64,000 bases of DNA, from positions 1 to 64,000 of the forward strand of contig PUQB01000704.1 of the NCBI GenBank assembly GCA_003024785.1, read 5' to 3'. A program made the position numbers and the translations under genes. Each line of letters starts with the position of its first letter. Within the stretch, counting starts at the first letter, position 1. Source of the DNA: Selaginella tamariscina. Taxonomy: Eukaryota; Streptophyta; Lycopodiopsida; Selaginellales; Selaginellaceae. The notes below the pieces were generated by a model. That model did not search any database and was not told where the DNA came from. It worked only from the letters and a program-made list of their open reading frames with translations. This document shows positions 47,850 to 58,920 of this stretch, piece after piece.

Positions 47850-49042
47850 TCACTGGGCAATAACATGACGAATTTCAATTCTGTCCTTGGTCGCATTTAG
47901 CACATCTCGATATTTCTTCCTCTTGAGCTTAAGTGTTATCTTCAGCATTGCCTTCCATCCTACGATGTTCATCAAGCAATGCCTCCACATTCGATCCTTC
48001 AAATCAATGAACAAATTATGCAAAATGCAACAACTCGCCCATATGTTTGGCATGTTTTCCACCGCCATCCATTGTTGCTGGTCCAAAAACCTAAACTTTT
48101 GTTTTAGCAGCCTGAAGGCATCCTCCACAACCACTCAAGCTTTTGTATGTTGCCTGTTGAAATTCCTTGTAATAACGTTGTCAGCTTGGCCAAGCCCCAC
48201 TACAAAATAGTTAAGTGATTCAATCAAAGGATTTCAAATCAATTTATTACCTTTGTATGGAGTGAGGATCCAAGGAGCAATTGATACCCCTTATCACTTA
48301 CCATATATGGTTTCATCTTTTGGCCTAGAAGATATATCTCTGGCTGTTGAAGAACTCGTTCTTGTTCTATCTTTTGATTTAAAAGGTTGTTTCTATAGAC
48401 TCTCATGTCATGAACACTACTGAAACATCAAATTAAACATTTCAATTCAATATAACTACTGAAAGAAAATATCTGGCTAGCCTGCGTATATGCTGATGAA
48501 TCTCTTCTTGGCATTCACTACAACTTGCATGACGACTGAGTAGTCATGTTTCCTATCACAGTAATCTTGGCTGCACCTTTTGGTTGCACAATTAGAAAGT
48601 GGGTGCAATCGATAGCACCCACAACATTTGGCAAAGTTGCTTTGTCACCTCCGGAATCTTCTGCTGCTTGCCATACCTCCTCTGCTGCTGATGGGAGCTT
48701 CAACATGTGCCCAAACACCTGAGTGATAGCTGCACAAGTGTCCAAGAGAATCTCTTGAAAAGTTGACTTCCCTATCTCATATAACTCAGTGATAGTTTTA
48801 GTGTCAAAATTGTGGATGAGTTTGTGTAGGGTGGCGGCAACCAAACTCGAACAAGAACTACAACCTTGTAGCGCGTGTTTTGACATTTGAATCACTAGGG
48901 CCAATTGCCCACATAGGTGAATAAATGTGTCCTTTGACATCATCAACAACTCGTACCATCGAGGATCGTCGTAGAAGTTACACATATAAATATCAAACCA
49001 TGTAACACTCCTTGGCTTCACCCACCACAAACCTTCATTCAT
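47850..49042 (-). pseudogene. Harbinger transposase (HARBI1-like DDE nuclease), broken
   Basis: On the minus strand the first 174 codons are open from M-N-E-G-L-W-W and include the first acidic motif G-A-I-D-C-T-H-F near 48,610. The second acidic motif (S-D-K-G-Y-Q-L-L, near 48,300) is in a separate piece. The third (V-E-D-A-F-R-L-L-K, near 48,120) lies in the last open stretch (48,134-47,850), followed by C-C-I-L-H-N-L. All three DDE positions are thus retained although the reading frame is split, at least partly by an intron-like gap around 48,200-48,520. Confidence 0.8.
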
Positions 49043-49739
49043 CGTTCTAGTCGAAGCTGCTACAAGTTTACCAGTATGTTGTGCATGTCCTCATCAATGT
49101 CGTCTTCACCTTCAACAGCTAAACTCTAGATCACAGCTTCAACTCTTTGGACCACAAGAGCTTGAAAGTCCTAAAGCTGTTGAAAAAGTTGAACTCCAAA
49201 CATCAAAAGGGAGATGAGCATCAACTTCAATTGCTGCATGCACAATATAATTGTTTAGATATATATATCTATATATAAAATAAATAAATAAAGTGCAATA
49301 ATATTCTTAAAATAACGTGCAATTATCTTAAAATACTAGGTCTCCCTTTTAGGAAAGGCAGAAGATGTCCTAGGAGCTGGAGTAGTAGAAGCTTGCTTGG
49401 GTTCATATAACCGGCCAAAGATCTCTGTCAACTTCTAGAAGGAGTTGGCTAGAGAAAGCTTGCTTGAGCAACCGAAGTGGAGGCATGAGCAGCTTGAGCA
49501 GAGGCCTCTACATTCTTTCAGTTAGTTTATAGCTGCGTTCAAACTGATCCTTCTTCATCTCCAACTGCAACCTCATGTTCTGCATGTCATGCTGGTGTGG
49601 CTTCCTAGAGCAGCAACCAGTGTCTCGTTGCTCTTTTTTTCTTCTTCCTGCCCATGCTCCCTACAACCTAATCACCATCACCACAATCAACCTCACTCTC
49701 GGGTTGCTGCTCATTTGATGCTAGTTTCTCTCTAAGCTG

Positions 49740-50374
49740 AAGAGGCCACGAGGCACCATGACTAGTATGTCCTTCCACCAGTTGTCCAAGGCCTCAAACC
49801 AGCACTGAGGAAAGTCATTGGGGATCTTGGGTTAGACTTTTTCTCCTCCAATGACAAGCTCCAGTAATTCCTAGCTCCAGATGCGATGATAATCATTGAT
49901 CTCACAGTATTTTGTCATGAGCCTGTCCCAACGGCCAGATACCTACTTGTCGTCTTTATAAATGCTGGTTTTATCTGCTAAGGCTTTGGCTAGAATTTCC
50001 CACTTTTTTTGCCTTGACAGAGGGAGAAATCGTTCCGGATGCTCTCTGTCCTCTTCTTCCTTCAAATTGATGAGCGCAAGCGTTTCTTCTGAGGTCCAAT
50101 TGTTTCCACATACTCGTTTCCCACCAGTCTTGTCATCATTGCCATCAGCACTTTCCTGTGTTTTATGTCCAGGTTGACCTCGGCCTTGGCTTCTTACACC
50201 ATGACAAGCACCTCTACCAACAGCACTTGAAGGATGTGCAAAACACTCATAATTTTGAAAACTGAAAAAGTATTTCAAGTACCTATTTCAAGTATTTCAA
50301 CGTCTTCATCCTCCTTTGAACTCCTTCAACGCTTGGCTCGGCACCGCTTTACTTCAGCATCTATCTGAGATGCC
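49740..50374 (-). pseudogene. Harbinger Myb/trihelix-like DNA-binding protein, broken
   Basis: From a possible start at 50,374 (M-A-S-Q-I-D-A-E) the minus strand carries a frame at 50,278-49,943 containing N-W-T-S-E-E-T-L-A-L-I. W-E-I-L-A-K-A-L then follows, a Myb/SANT-like helix set. Downstream codons (C-W-F-E-A-L-D-N-W-W near 49,790) continue the family pattern in another frame. In PIF/Harbinger elements this partner protein helps bring the transposase to the ends. Confidence 0.65.
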
Positions 50375-51131
50375 ATCGTGCATGCATACTACCTCCACCA
50401 CTAGGATGGACGCCAGCTGCTAGGTGAGCAGCGAAAGAAGAGCTCCCCAGCTGAGCAGCTAAAAGAAAGAGTTGCCCGACTGAGCAGTAGCAAATGGAGA
50501 TCTGTCTGGCTGAGTAAAAAACACTGGGCTACTCTGTTGAGTTCCAAACATTGGGCTACTTAAATACGCTGGGGAGCTTTGATGAGCATAGACTAAGCTA
50601 GGAATCCCCATAAAGTGTCCCGCTCCTGTGAATCCCATTGTGTATCCCCTGCCATGGACCTAGGCAGGTCCATGGAACCCTCTAGTCCTTGGCCAACTCC
50701 TTGATCACCTACTAGAGACGATCGCAATGGGATTGCTAAATCCACCCAGGTCTACTCGACTGCTGAGAAAACGCACCTACCCATGACTTCAGGACCTTGA
50801 GCTTCAGAGGCTTGAACTTGCTTGAGAATCATCCATGATCGGTACTTGGTGGCACGAAAAGCTTTCACCACTTGCACCATATATTAAATGTTGTTGTGCC
50901 ATCATTATGTGGCACTTAGAAAGCTTAAAGATCCTCTTTAGGATCTTTAGGCTTCTCTAAATTTCTGTTAGAAATGATGGATTCCCATGTTTTCCTATTA
51001 GAAGAATTTTTGAGAAAATCCCTTGCCTAAAAGAACCAATTTAGCACTTTTAGCCAAGAAGTAGCTGCAGTCACGATTTGTTCACTTTTTAAGGAGATAA
51101 AAGTGGTTTTAGAAGTATGTGCAGAGGCCAC

Positions 51132-51273
51132 TAATATCTTTTTTATTTATTTAATTATATATAAAATAAGAGGTGGGTGGCCTTATTAAATAGTAATGTT
51201 TATATAATTTTTATACACATGTATGCTTAGATAAATACACCTTTTCATAACTTATATATATTATATATATATA

Positions 51274-51308
<35 letters not shown>

Positions 51309-52150
51309 ATTATATATTTCTTTTTTTGTCTTAATTCTTAAAAATATCTCTTGGGAAATCGAGTATATATGTTATTTTAAGAGTATACAGTAAAGACCAA
51401 CAATGTTAAATTAATTAAATAATATAATGTTATTTTAATATTTTTTTTCTTTTTAAGTAGATATTAGGTTTTTTATTTTAAATATAAATTTTCTATTTGA
51501 ATACACACACACACACATCCTTGCCCGTTACATAAGGAATTATTTGAAGTGCGTGTACGTGTGTGTATACAATTAGCAAGAAGAGAACTTAAATATACAA
51601 ATTTTATTATATATATTTTTATTTATTCTGGTAACAAAGACTTATGATAGTTAATTCATAAGACACACCAAATAATAAATACAGTGTTACTTTAGGTCGT
51701 GCATGCAATGCATATATACGGTAAATAATATACATATAAATTAACACGCATTTATGCATGTGTGTGCGTGGGCGTGAGTGACAATATCTTTTTATCACCC
51801 AACGGTGATGTCAATGATATACCTACCAGTTGAAAAAAGGAATACTTTAAATATTATAAAAAAACTATATAATAATGTCAAAGTCATGGTTGCTAGCGTT
51901 GACTAGCGCACACTCTCAAAAATAAATGCATATAAATGTTATAGATAGTCATTTATGTTTCTTTTTCCTTCTCGTTGGTGGATTCGATTGATCCACGCAC
52001 GTCCTGCTGTATGTGTGTGTGTGCGTGCATGGAAAACACTATTAAATGGAGTTGACATGCTGCCTTATTACCTTGCATGCTTGACTTTTAACTCCCACAG
52101 TCATACTGCAGGATTTTCATAAGAATCTTTGTAGAAGTTCAAATTCAAGA
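51132..52150. other. AT-rich intergenic DNA
   Basis: TA microsatellites lie near 51,250-51,305; the rest is AT-rich. No gene is recognised. The promoter of the G-type lectin gene would lie in the last few hundred bases. Confidence 0.6.
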
Positions 52151-52151
52151 G

Positions 52152-52917
52152 ATGAAGCGTGTAATTCTTTCCTTGATTCATCTGCTACTAATACACACAG
52201 AAGGCTACAGTACTGGTTCGATTTCAAGGGGATTCACATTCACATTACCAAGGAATCCATCGCGTTTCACTGCAATTCTAGCGAGCAGTACATGGAGTTT
52301 GCTGCAGGTTTCTTACAGATCCAGACCAGGTTTCCAGTTTGCAGTGGTGGGTACGGACGATCTATCCAGTGGTTCTGTACTTGACATTATCTGGACGGCG
52401 AACAGGAACAGTCCCTTCGGTGGGACTGGAATGCTTGTGTTTGCTAATGACACTGGGCAGCTTCAGATTTTTCTGTTCGAGCCTTCTGTGGGAATCGAGC
52501 GCTGGTGGGATGTGCTTGAGCTTTCGGACTATGGAAATTTGGTATCGTTTTGTGTGCGTGTGTGTGTGTGAGAGAGAGAGATGCATATATAAAGCTCTTG
52601 TAAGTGCGTTCGGTGCTGTTTCTTATATATTATATATAATATATATATACACAACACACCCGTTTGACTTTAAAAGCGGCCTTAGTTGACTTAAGAAAGA
52701 TAAGTACGAGTTCCTATTGTCAACCTGCCACATGTAATTAAAAGTTTAATGAAAATATATTTAATTTATACTAGTTATATATTTTAATCTGTCCGCTACC
52801 AACAGGTGTCTAATTCATATTGAGTAACCTCTGTTTTATATGTGAATTCTGGGCCTAGTTGACTCTTGCCAAGTATTAGTATATACATACACATACATAC
52901 ATATATATATATATATA

Positions 52918-52954
<37 letters not shown>

Positions 52955-52957
52955 GAG

Positions 52958-52997
<40 letters not shown>

Positions 52998-54051
52998 AAT
53001 ATATATATTATATACATACACACACACACATATATATATAAGTTTTTTGTAGATTTTAGCAAAGAGAAACGTCTCGGAGACACTCTGGCAGAGTTTTGCC
53101 ACCGACAACGTTCTAATGCAAACACAAAACTTCACAGGGAGCATGCAGTTAACCTCGGGAATTCGGGAGAATATTCCCTCCGTATGAACAAGGACCGCCT
53201 CGTACTATACGCTGATAATGGCGTATTGGATGACGTCAGCACTACGCGAACAGAACTCACCCGGCAACGATAGTACGTATACGTGAGAATCCAATCGGGG
53301 GTTACCTGGGAATGTACGCTAACGAGACTAGGATCCACTTTGTTCCATTCTCGAGCCTCAACAGGTACGAATCTTTGTATATCAGAAATGTATAACACAC
53401 ACGTACAGTTCCCATACAGGTTGAGCGGGATGTCACTCGCGAGCAAGACTGGATTTTCAGACGGAAACTTACGTGTATATTACTGGCTTAACGGGCAGCG
53501 CGTGGAGGATTACACAGCACTAAACGCTCCGTGTGAGTATCCAAACGCTTGCGGAGCATATGGAATATGCTCCCCTGGGGATATCCCATACTGCAAGTGT
53601 CCCGTGTGCGAAAGTCCCTCTCGTTTACTGCAGTGGACGGTCAGGATTCACACAAGGGATGCAAACCAGCGCGTGGGGTGGTCGATGTGTGTGCGTTACG
53701 TCGTACTTATCTTCTTTATATTTTCTGGAGATGAACGGTGTTGATTATTTACCGATTGATTTAACGGCTTCGATTTACCCTGGTGCTGTCTCTGTTTCCA
53801 CATTTGAGCATTGTAAGGCCTTGTGTTTTCAAACTGCTCTTGTAAAGCTTTCTTCTTCAGGTAACGTGTGTGCGTGCGTGCGTGCGTGCGTGTTGGTGTT
53901 TACGTTTTAAGATTTAATTTAAAAACTTAAGCTCAACATTTTAAATTATATATAATTAATTTGTAATTCTTGGTATTTAATTCTAGTTATTAAAAATTAC
54001 ATTTGGTATTATACTATTTCATTCTAAATTTGCTATAAATATATATATATA

Positions 54052-54083
<32 letters not shown>

Positions 54084-54503
54084 AATATAATATATATATA
54101 AATTGAAGCAAAATAAAGTTTATGTAATTAACTCTTTTAATTTAAAATAACTTGTTTTAAAGCACACATCATATATTCTCTCTTTCTCTCTCACACACAC
54201 ACGCACGCACGCACGCACGCACTAATACTAATACGTGGTTAATACAGGAATGATACGGGGTTGTGTTTTGTTACGGACACAATGAGGAGCATGCAACAGA
54301 GTGGCGATGCTCAGGACGTTGTGTACATCAAAGTGGGGGAAATACCGACTGCCGGACGTGACAACAGTCGGAGAGGATTGGGAATATTCTTCCTGGTGCT
54401 TACCGTGGCTTTAGGAATATCCTTGCTGGCAGTCGGACTGTGCTATTTCAGAGCTAAACGTTCCCAGAAATATGGGTTTTCCGATCAGCAAAGAAGAATA
54501 TAG
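52152..54503 (+). CDS. G-type lectin receptor-like protein without kinase domain
   Basis: A plasma-membrane surface protein. Exon 1 (52,152-52,541) encodes a signal peptide (M-K-R-V-I-L-S-L-I-H-L-L-L) and a bulb-lectin domain with I-I-W-T-A-N-R-N-S-P and Y-G-N-L. After a TG-GA-TA-rich intron, the next exon (from 53,053) gives E-T-L-W-Q-S-F and an S-locus-glycoprotein-like region. An EGF-like C-G-A-Y-G-I-C-S and a PAN-like segment (S-T-F-E-H-C-K-A-L-C) ending at about 53,861 follow. The last exon (54,249-54,503) ends with a membrane span GIFFLVLTVALGISLLAVG and a basic 20-residue tail, then stop. No kinase-like sequence follows before the next gene. Frame slips occur near 53,175, 53,270, 53,610 and 53,700. 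It could be a receptor-like protein, or a receptor kinase that lost its kinase exons. Confidence 0.72.
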
Positions 54504-54738
54504 GTTTGTACATGTACACATATATATGCCACAGAAGTTTTTGTATAGTAAATGACACACACACGCGCACGCACACGCACACGCACACGCAGGCACACAC
54601 ACACGTATAATATAGAAGAAATACTTACATGAAATATAATAAATTATTTAGTCAGTGTTATTATAAATTTTATTATAAAGATGAAAATTCTACAGGAAAA
54701 AATTATATATACTTGATGAGAATACAGATTCTAAGTTC

Positions 54739-55005
54739 TTGAAGTTCATTAATAAAAATATTAATATTTGTGTGTTTGAAGTTCATTAATAAAAATATTA
54801 AATTTGTGTGTTTGAAGTTCATTAATAAAAATATTAATATTTGTGTGTTTGAAGTTCATTATTAAAAATAAATATTTGTGTGTTGGTTTTCTATATAAAT
54901 TCTTGAAGTTCATTAATAAAAATATTAATATTTGTGTGTTGGTTTATATATAAATTCTAAGTTCTTGAAGTTCATTAATAAAAATATTAATATTTGTGTG
55001 TTGGT
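54739..55005. repeat. 36-bp minisatellite
   Basis: Six units based on TTGAAGTTCATTAATAAAAA followed by TATTAATATTTGTGTG. The first four are tandem with a 35-37 bp period; the last two are separated by TTGGTTT-TATATAAATTC spacers. Confidence 0.88.
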
Positions 55006-55234
55006 TTTATATAAAATTTATGAGCAGCCTCCGGAAGATTTTTTAAAGTATAATCAATCAGAAATTTATGATATACATTTAAATTCTTTTGTATAGAATA
55101 TAATTATGATATACATTTAAAATACCCTTATTATCATTATTATATATTTATGCTTCATAATATATACATGCGTTACAAATGTTATTGCATTATCATTGTA
55201 CAAAGAATAAGATGAAAATTCAATATTTTAAAAA

Positions 55235-57306
55235 CTAAACGAAATCCTCTGAAGAGTCGTCCGGAACAGTATGGTTTTGTACGGAAGCACATAGATTTAT
55301 ATTTGAGTCACTGGGACGAGGCGAGCTGCTCAAAGCAGATTGAACAGTGTTGTCCTTCCTACTACAATTTTAAACTTCAGTATGTGTGTGGATATATATA
55401 TGTGTTGTGTATACATATCTATATCTATACATATACATATATAACATGTACATGCAATATACGAGAGAGCATTTCTAGTATGACTACATAAACATATGTT
55501 ACTGTAGTGTGTATACACCTCCTTGATATGGCTCTATCAGTACCTCTCTCTCTCACACACACAGAGACACACACACACACATAGTGTATGCGTATGTACA
55601 TATCTATATCTATATCTATATACATATAACATATACTATACATACACACACACACACATATATAATAAGAGTATCATAACGTCCTTGATATGTACGTCTC
55701 TCTCTCTTCTCTCTCTCACACACACACACACACACGTACACACCTTGAAGAAGTACTATTTCTTGCCCCAGACGAGCTCTCATCACGAGGAAGCAAACCA
55801 AAGCCGTTCCAGAGCATAACATAGAGCTGAATAGGTTGCAAGGACTGCTTATGTAGTGAGAGTATCTCACTTATTACCAACGTATCGTAGCACCGTATAG
55901 TACCAGAGGATTGTACCATCCATGGAGTTACTTTTTTACCCGCAATACGAAAATTACCACCAGTTTACCATTTGAGCGAGCTGATTCGTACACCTCTTTC
56001 AGCCCTGCCCTGTCCGCTGCTGTTCCGTACTCCACGGATGATACATACAAAAATCCCTGTAAATAAAGAACGTGCATATATATAGACACACACACACACA
56101 CACACTTTTTATTCTCACACACACACGCACAAATACGTATATACATAGTACCTCTTCTGTGTGACTAATACCAACACCGAGCTTTTCATTCTCATCAGGG
56201 ATCAAGTTCAAAGCCATTTCCGAAGCTGCCGGTGCATACCAAAGCCGTACACCTCTCAAGATCCCTATATCACTCCCTGGCTCATCATGTACGGTATAGC
56301 TTCCCGAGTTAATAATACTCAATGCTTCTTCTTGTGACCCCACACCAAAACCTACAGAGCCTGATCCCTAGTGTAGAAAATATGCATATATATATATAGA
56401 GAGAGAGAGAGAGACACACACACAACACAATAATTCTAAGTCAATATACAAATACCATCAAATAGATATTCATTGCTTATTGATATCAATTTCTTTTTAA
56501 ACTAATATATGTATATTACACACACACAACAGTTACCTGTCTGAGAATTGGCTCGGTCTGAATGTTCACAAATATAATGGGAACCCCCGCTTTTTGTGAT
56601 GCAGATAACCAAGCCATTGCTCTCGCCGAAGTATCATCAACGTCGTTAAACTCTAGTTAAACAGGAGTTTAACTTAAATACACACACACACACACACAAG
56701 AACCTGGACTGGGACGAACAGGTTGGAAAGGCATGAGGAGGAGAGAGAAGACAATGGCAGAATTTGGTGAGGGAAGAAAATGTTGCATTTTTTGCTGCCA
56801 TGAATATGAAATGAGGCAATCCTTCATCTGTAGAGTGGACACCCTCATTTTGCTCCTCTCTCCTAATAATCTTTGACTTTGATCTATAAAAGAATCATTT
56901 AGTCCCTCTGTGTGTGTTTGTGAGAGAGAGAGAGACAGACAGACAGAGACAGAGAGACAGACCTTGGGTTAAAGCGCATTCCTCTTCATTGGCATCCATG
57001 AGTGTAACAACATAGTTTCTATCATCAAAAAAAGCGAGAGCATAGTTTTTCCGAAGCATAGACTCCTCAGCAACAATGCAAGCAGTGATCTCCAGTCTCC
57101 CGCCTTGCCTCGAAACTCTAACATATCTTTTCGTTCTTAGGTGCCAGCTTACGAAGTTCACGGGTTAATCCTGCTTTACCTGAATTTAATGAGTATTAGT
57201 AATGTATCAACACACACACACAAGTTTTCATCCTCCAAACATATATAAACACAATCTTTTAGAGTTGTAAATATGTATCGTCCTCAGAAAGACCCTCTCC
57301 CTCCCT

Positions 57307-57341
<35 letters not shown>

Positions 57342-57586
57342 GCGCGCACACACGCATGTATAAACATAAGTATACCTGGAAACGGTGATTTTATAACAGC
57401 CAATGCCTGTCCTTCTAGTCTAAGCTGCTCTATAACATCCCCAGGAAGAAATTTATCTTCACTCCATGAATCTATCCCCTGACTAACACATTTCACAGCT
57501 ACCGATGTTCTTTGTCCCACTCCCATCCTTCCCAACATAAATATCAACGCTTTTTCTGAACTATACGTACAAACAAAAAGAGATTA

Positions 57587-57642
<56 letters not shown>

Positions 57643-57812
57643 GCATACAGACGACAGAAACGCACCTAGATAAGTTGTGGATGTGTGTGCGGTTAAGAGA
57701 GAGATAATGCAAGTAATACATCAAAGGAACTCACTACTAAACAATAAATAGTGAATTATATAAATGATTAATGTGTTCACCTGTAAAGACCGTCTGGTTC
57801 ATAGCTGTTCAT
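55235..57812 (-). CDS. Conserved plant protein with PDZ-like segment, function unknown
   Basis: Multi-exon gene on the minus strand. A plausible start is ATG at 57,812 (M-N-S-Y-E-P-D-G-L-Y-R). Later exons give E-D-K-F-L-P-G-D-V-I-E-Q-L near 57,440, a beta-rich domain at about 57,160-56,960, and I-I-F-V-N-I-Q-T-E near 56,560. Then come W-Y-A-P-A-A-S-E near 56,235 and G-F-L-Y-V-S-S-V-E with G-T-A-A-D-R-A-G-L near 56,040, a PDZ-like carboxylate-loop/helix arrangement. I-R-C-Y-D-T-L near 55,890 follows. The last exon closes P-D-D-S-S-E-D-F-V and stop at 55,235. I recall a plant family with this combination but not its function. Frame slips occur near 57,510, 55,930 and 55,790. Introns hold TG/GA runs. 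Confidence 0.58.
57590..57637. repeat. (AT)n microsatellite
   Basis: A nearly pure AT run of about 24 units lies in the intron between the first two exons of the PDZ-like gene. Confidence 0.95.
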
Positions 57813-57989
57813 AGTTCCACATCATTCTGCTTCCAAGGTATGAATTTTAGAGAGATAAAGAGCTGGACAATGACAATTATAACTGTATATAACACTATGA
57901 CAAATATACCTGATAGCGAACTCAAATTAAACATCGATCAGTATATAGTAATCAAAGGTTTAAGCACCACAAGATCCGAATTTCAATAA

Positions 57990-58920
57990 AAGCAAACCTT
58001 CGCTTGAGACCCTATAGATAGTACTCGCACACACTGTAATAAGCAACCGGCTATTCCCGGTGGAGGTTACCGGCTATTCCGGTCAAGTCCTTCCGTTCCA
58101 CGTTGAAAGGGGTCCCCGCATATTCTACTCTTCTCGACAGTTGCTTCCCATAGTGCTTCTAGACGTCCTTTTCAACCTGAAAGGGTAAAAAGTCAAATAT
58201 AGTGTAGTGAATCCTGAAAATGTTTAACTAAACCAATATTTGAATATAATAAGCTTGTTAAAACCTCTTATAATATATATTTGTATATTTTCATATGTGA
58301 GTATATTCTCATTTTATATGATTAATCATTTCTTTAAACAAAATCTATTAATATAATAGCATAGTTTAAACAGACATTCATGTGTATTTGTATCAGTGTT
58401 GGAATATACTAAATATGGTGTAGACAATTAGTGTATACTACAATGTCTATCTAAACTCACAAATATTAATAAATATATTTTGATTGTTTTGTCATTATCT
58501 TACATAAAGTTTAAAACTGAAACAAAATCTAAACCATCCTGACATATACTAACTAATATATGTTAATTTTGATATGGTTATCATTTGTTAAACAATTGAG
58601 GATATATATGTAAATTAATTATTTATTTAATAGAATAAAGTTGACTTATTACCTATTTATGTTGTTATTCACATACATAAGAAGTCAATATGTGAGTTCA
58701 CAAACAAAAAAACTTTTTGACTTGTATTTGATTCTATGTATACCATTATGTATAAAGTATTAATTTTATAATTAACAGTAATTTAGTTATAGAGTCTTCC
58801 ATAGAGCATATTCTCTAAAATATTATGTTGACATATATACAGTATATAGACAAGGATTTTTATCAACAATAAGGATATGCTATATAATTAGATTATGCTT
58901 GTATAAGTATACTCGTTTAC
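57990..58920. other. Intergenic DNA between two minus-strand genes
   Basis: Near 58,040-58,090 there is a short repeat ACCGGCTATTCC(C/G)G separated by 24 bp, in a GC-richer island (57,995-58,180) likely to be the 5' region of the PDZ-like gene. The rest is AT-rich without recognisable features. Confidence 0.5.

Larger units (their letters stand above)
47653..51131 (-). mobile_element. PIF/Harbinger DNA transposon with Myb-like and transposase genes
   Basis: The left end reads TAA then TGGCCTCCGCAC; the right end is GTGCAGAGGCCAC then TAA. The termini are short imperfect inverted repeats flanked by the three-base TAA target duplication typical of PIF/Harbinger. Inside, on the minus strand, a Myb/trihelix-like frame (about 50,374-49,740) precedes a transposase (49,042-47,850), the usual two-gene layout. 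Total length is about 3.5 kb. Both genes carry frame breaks. Confidence 0.8.
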
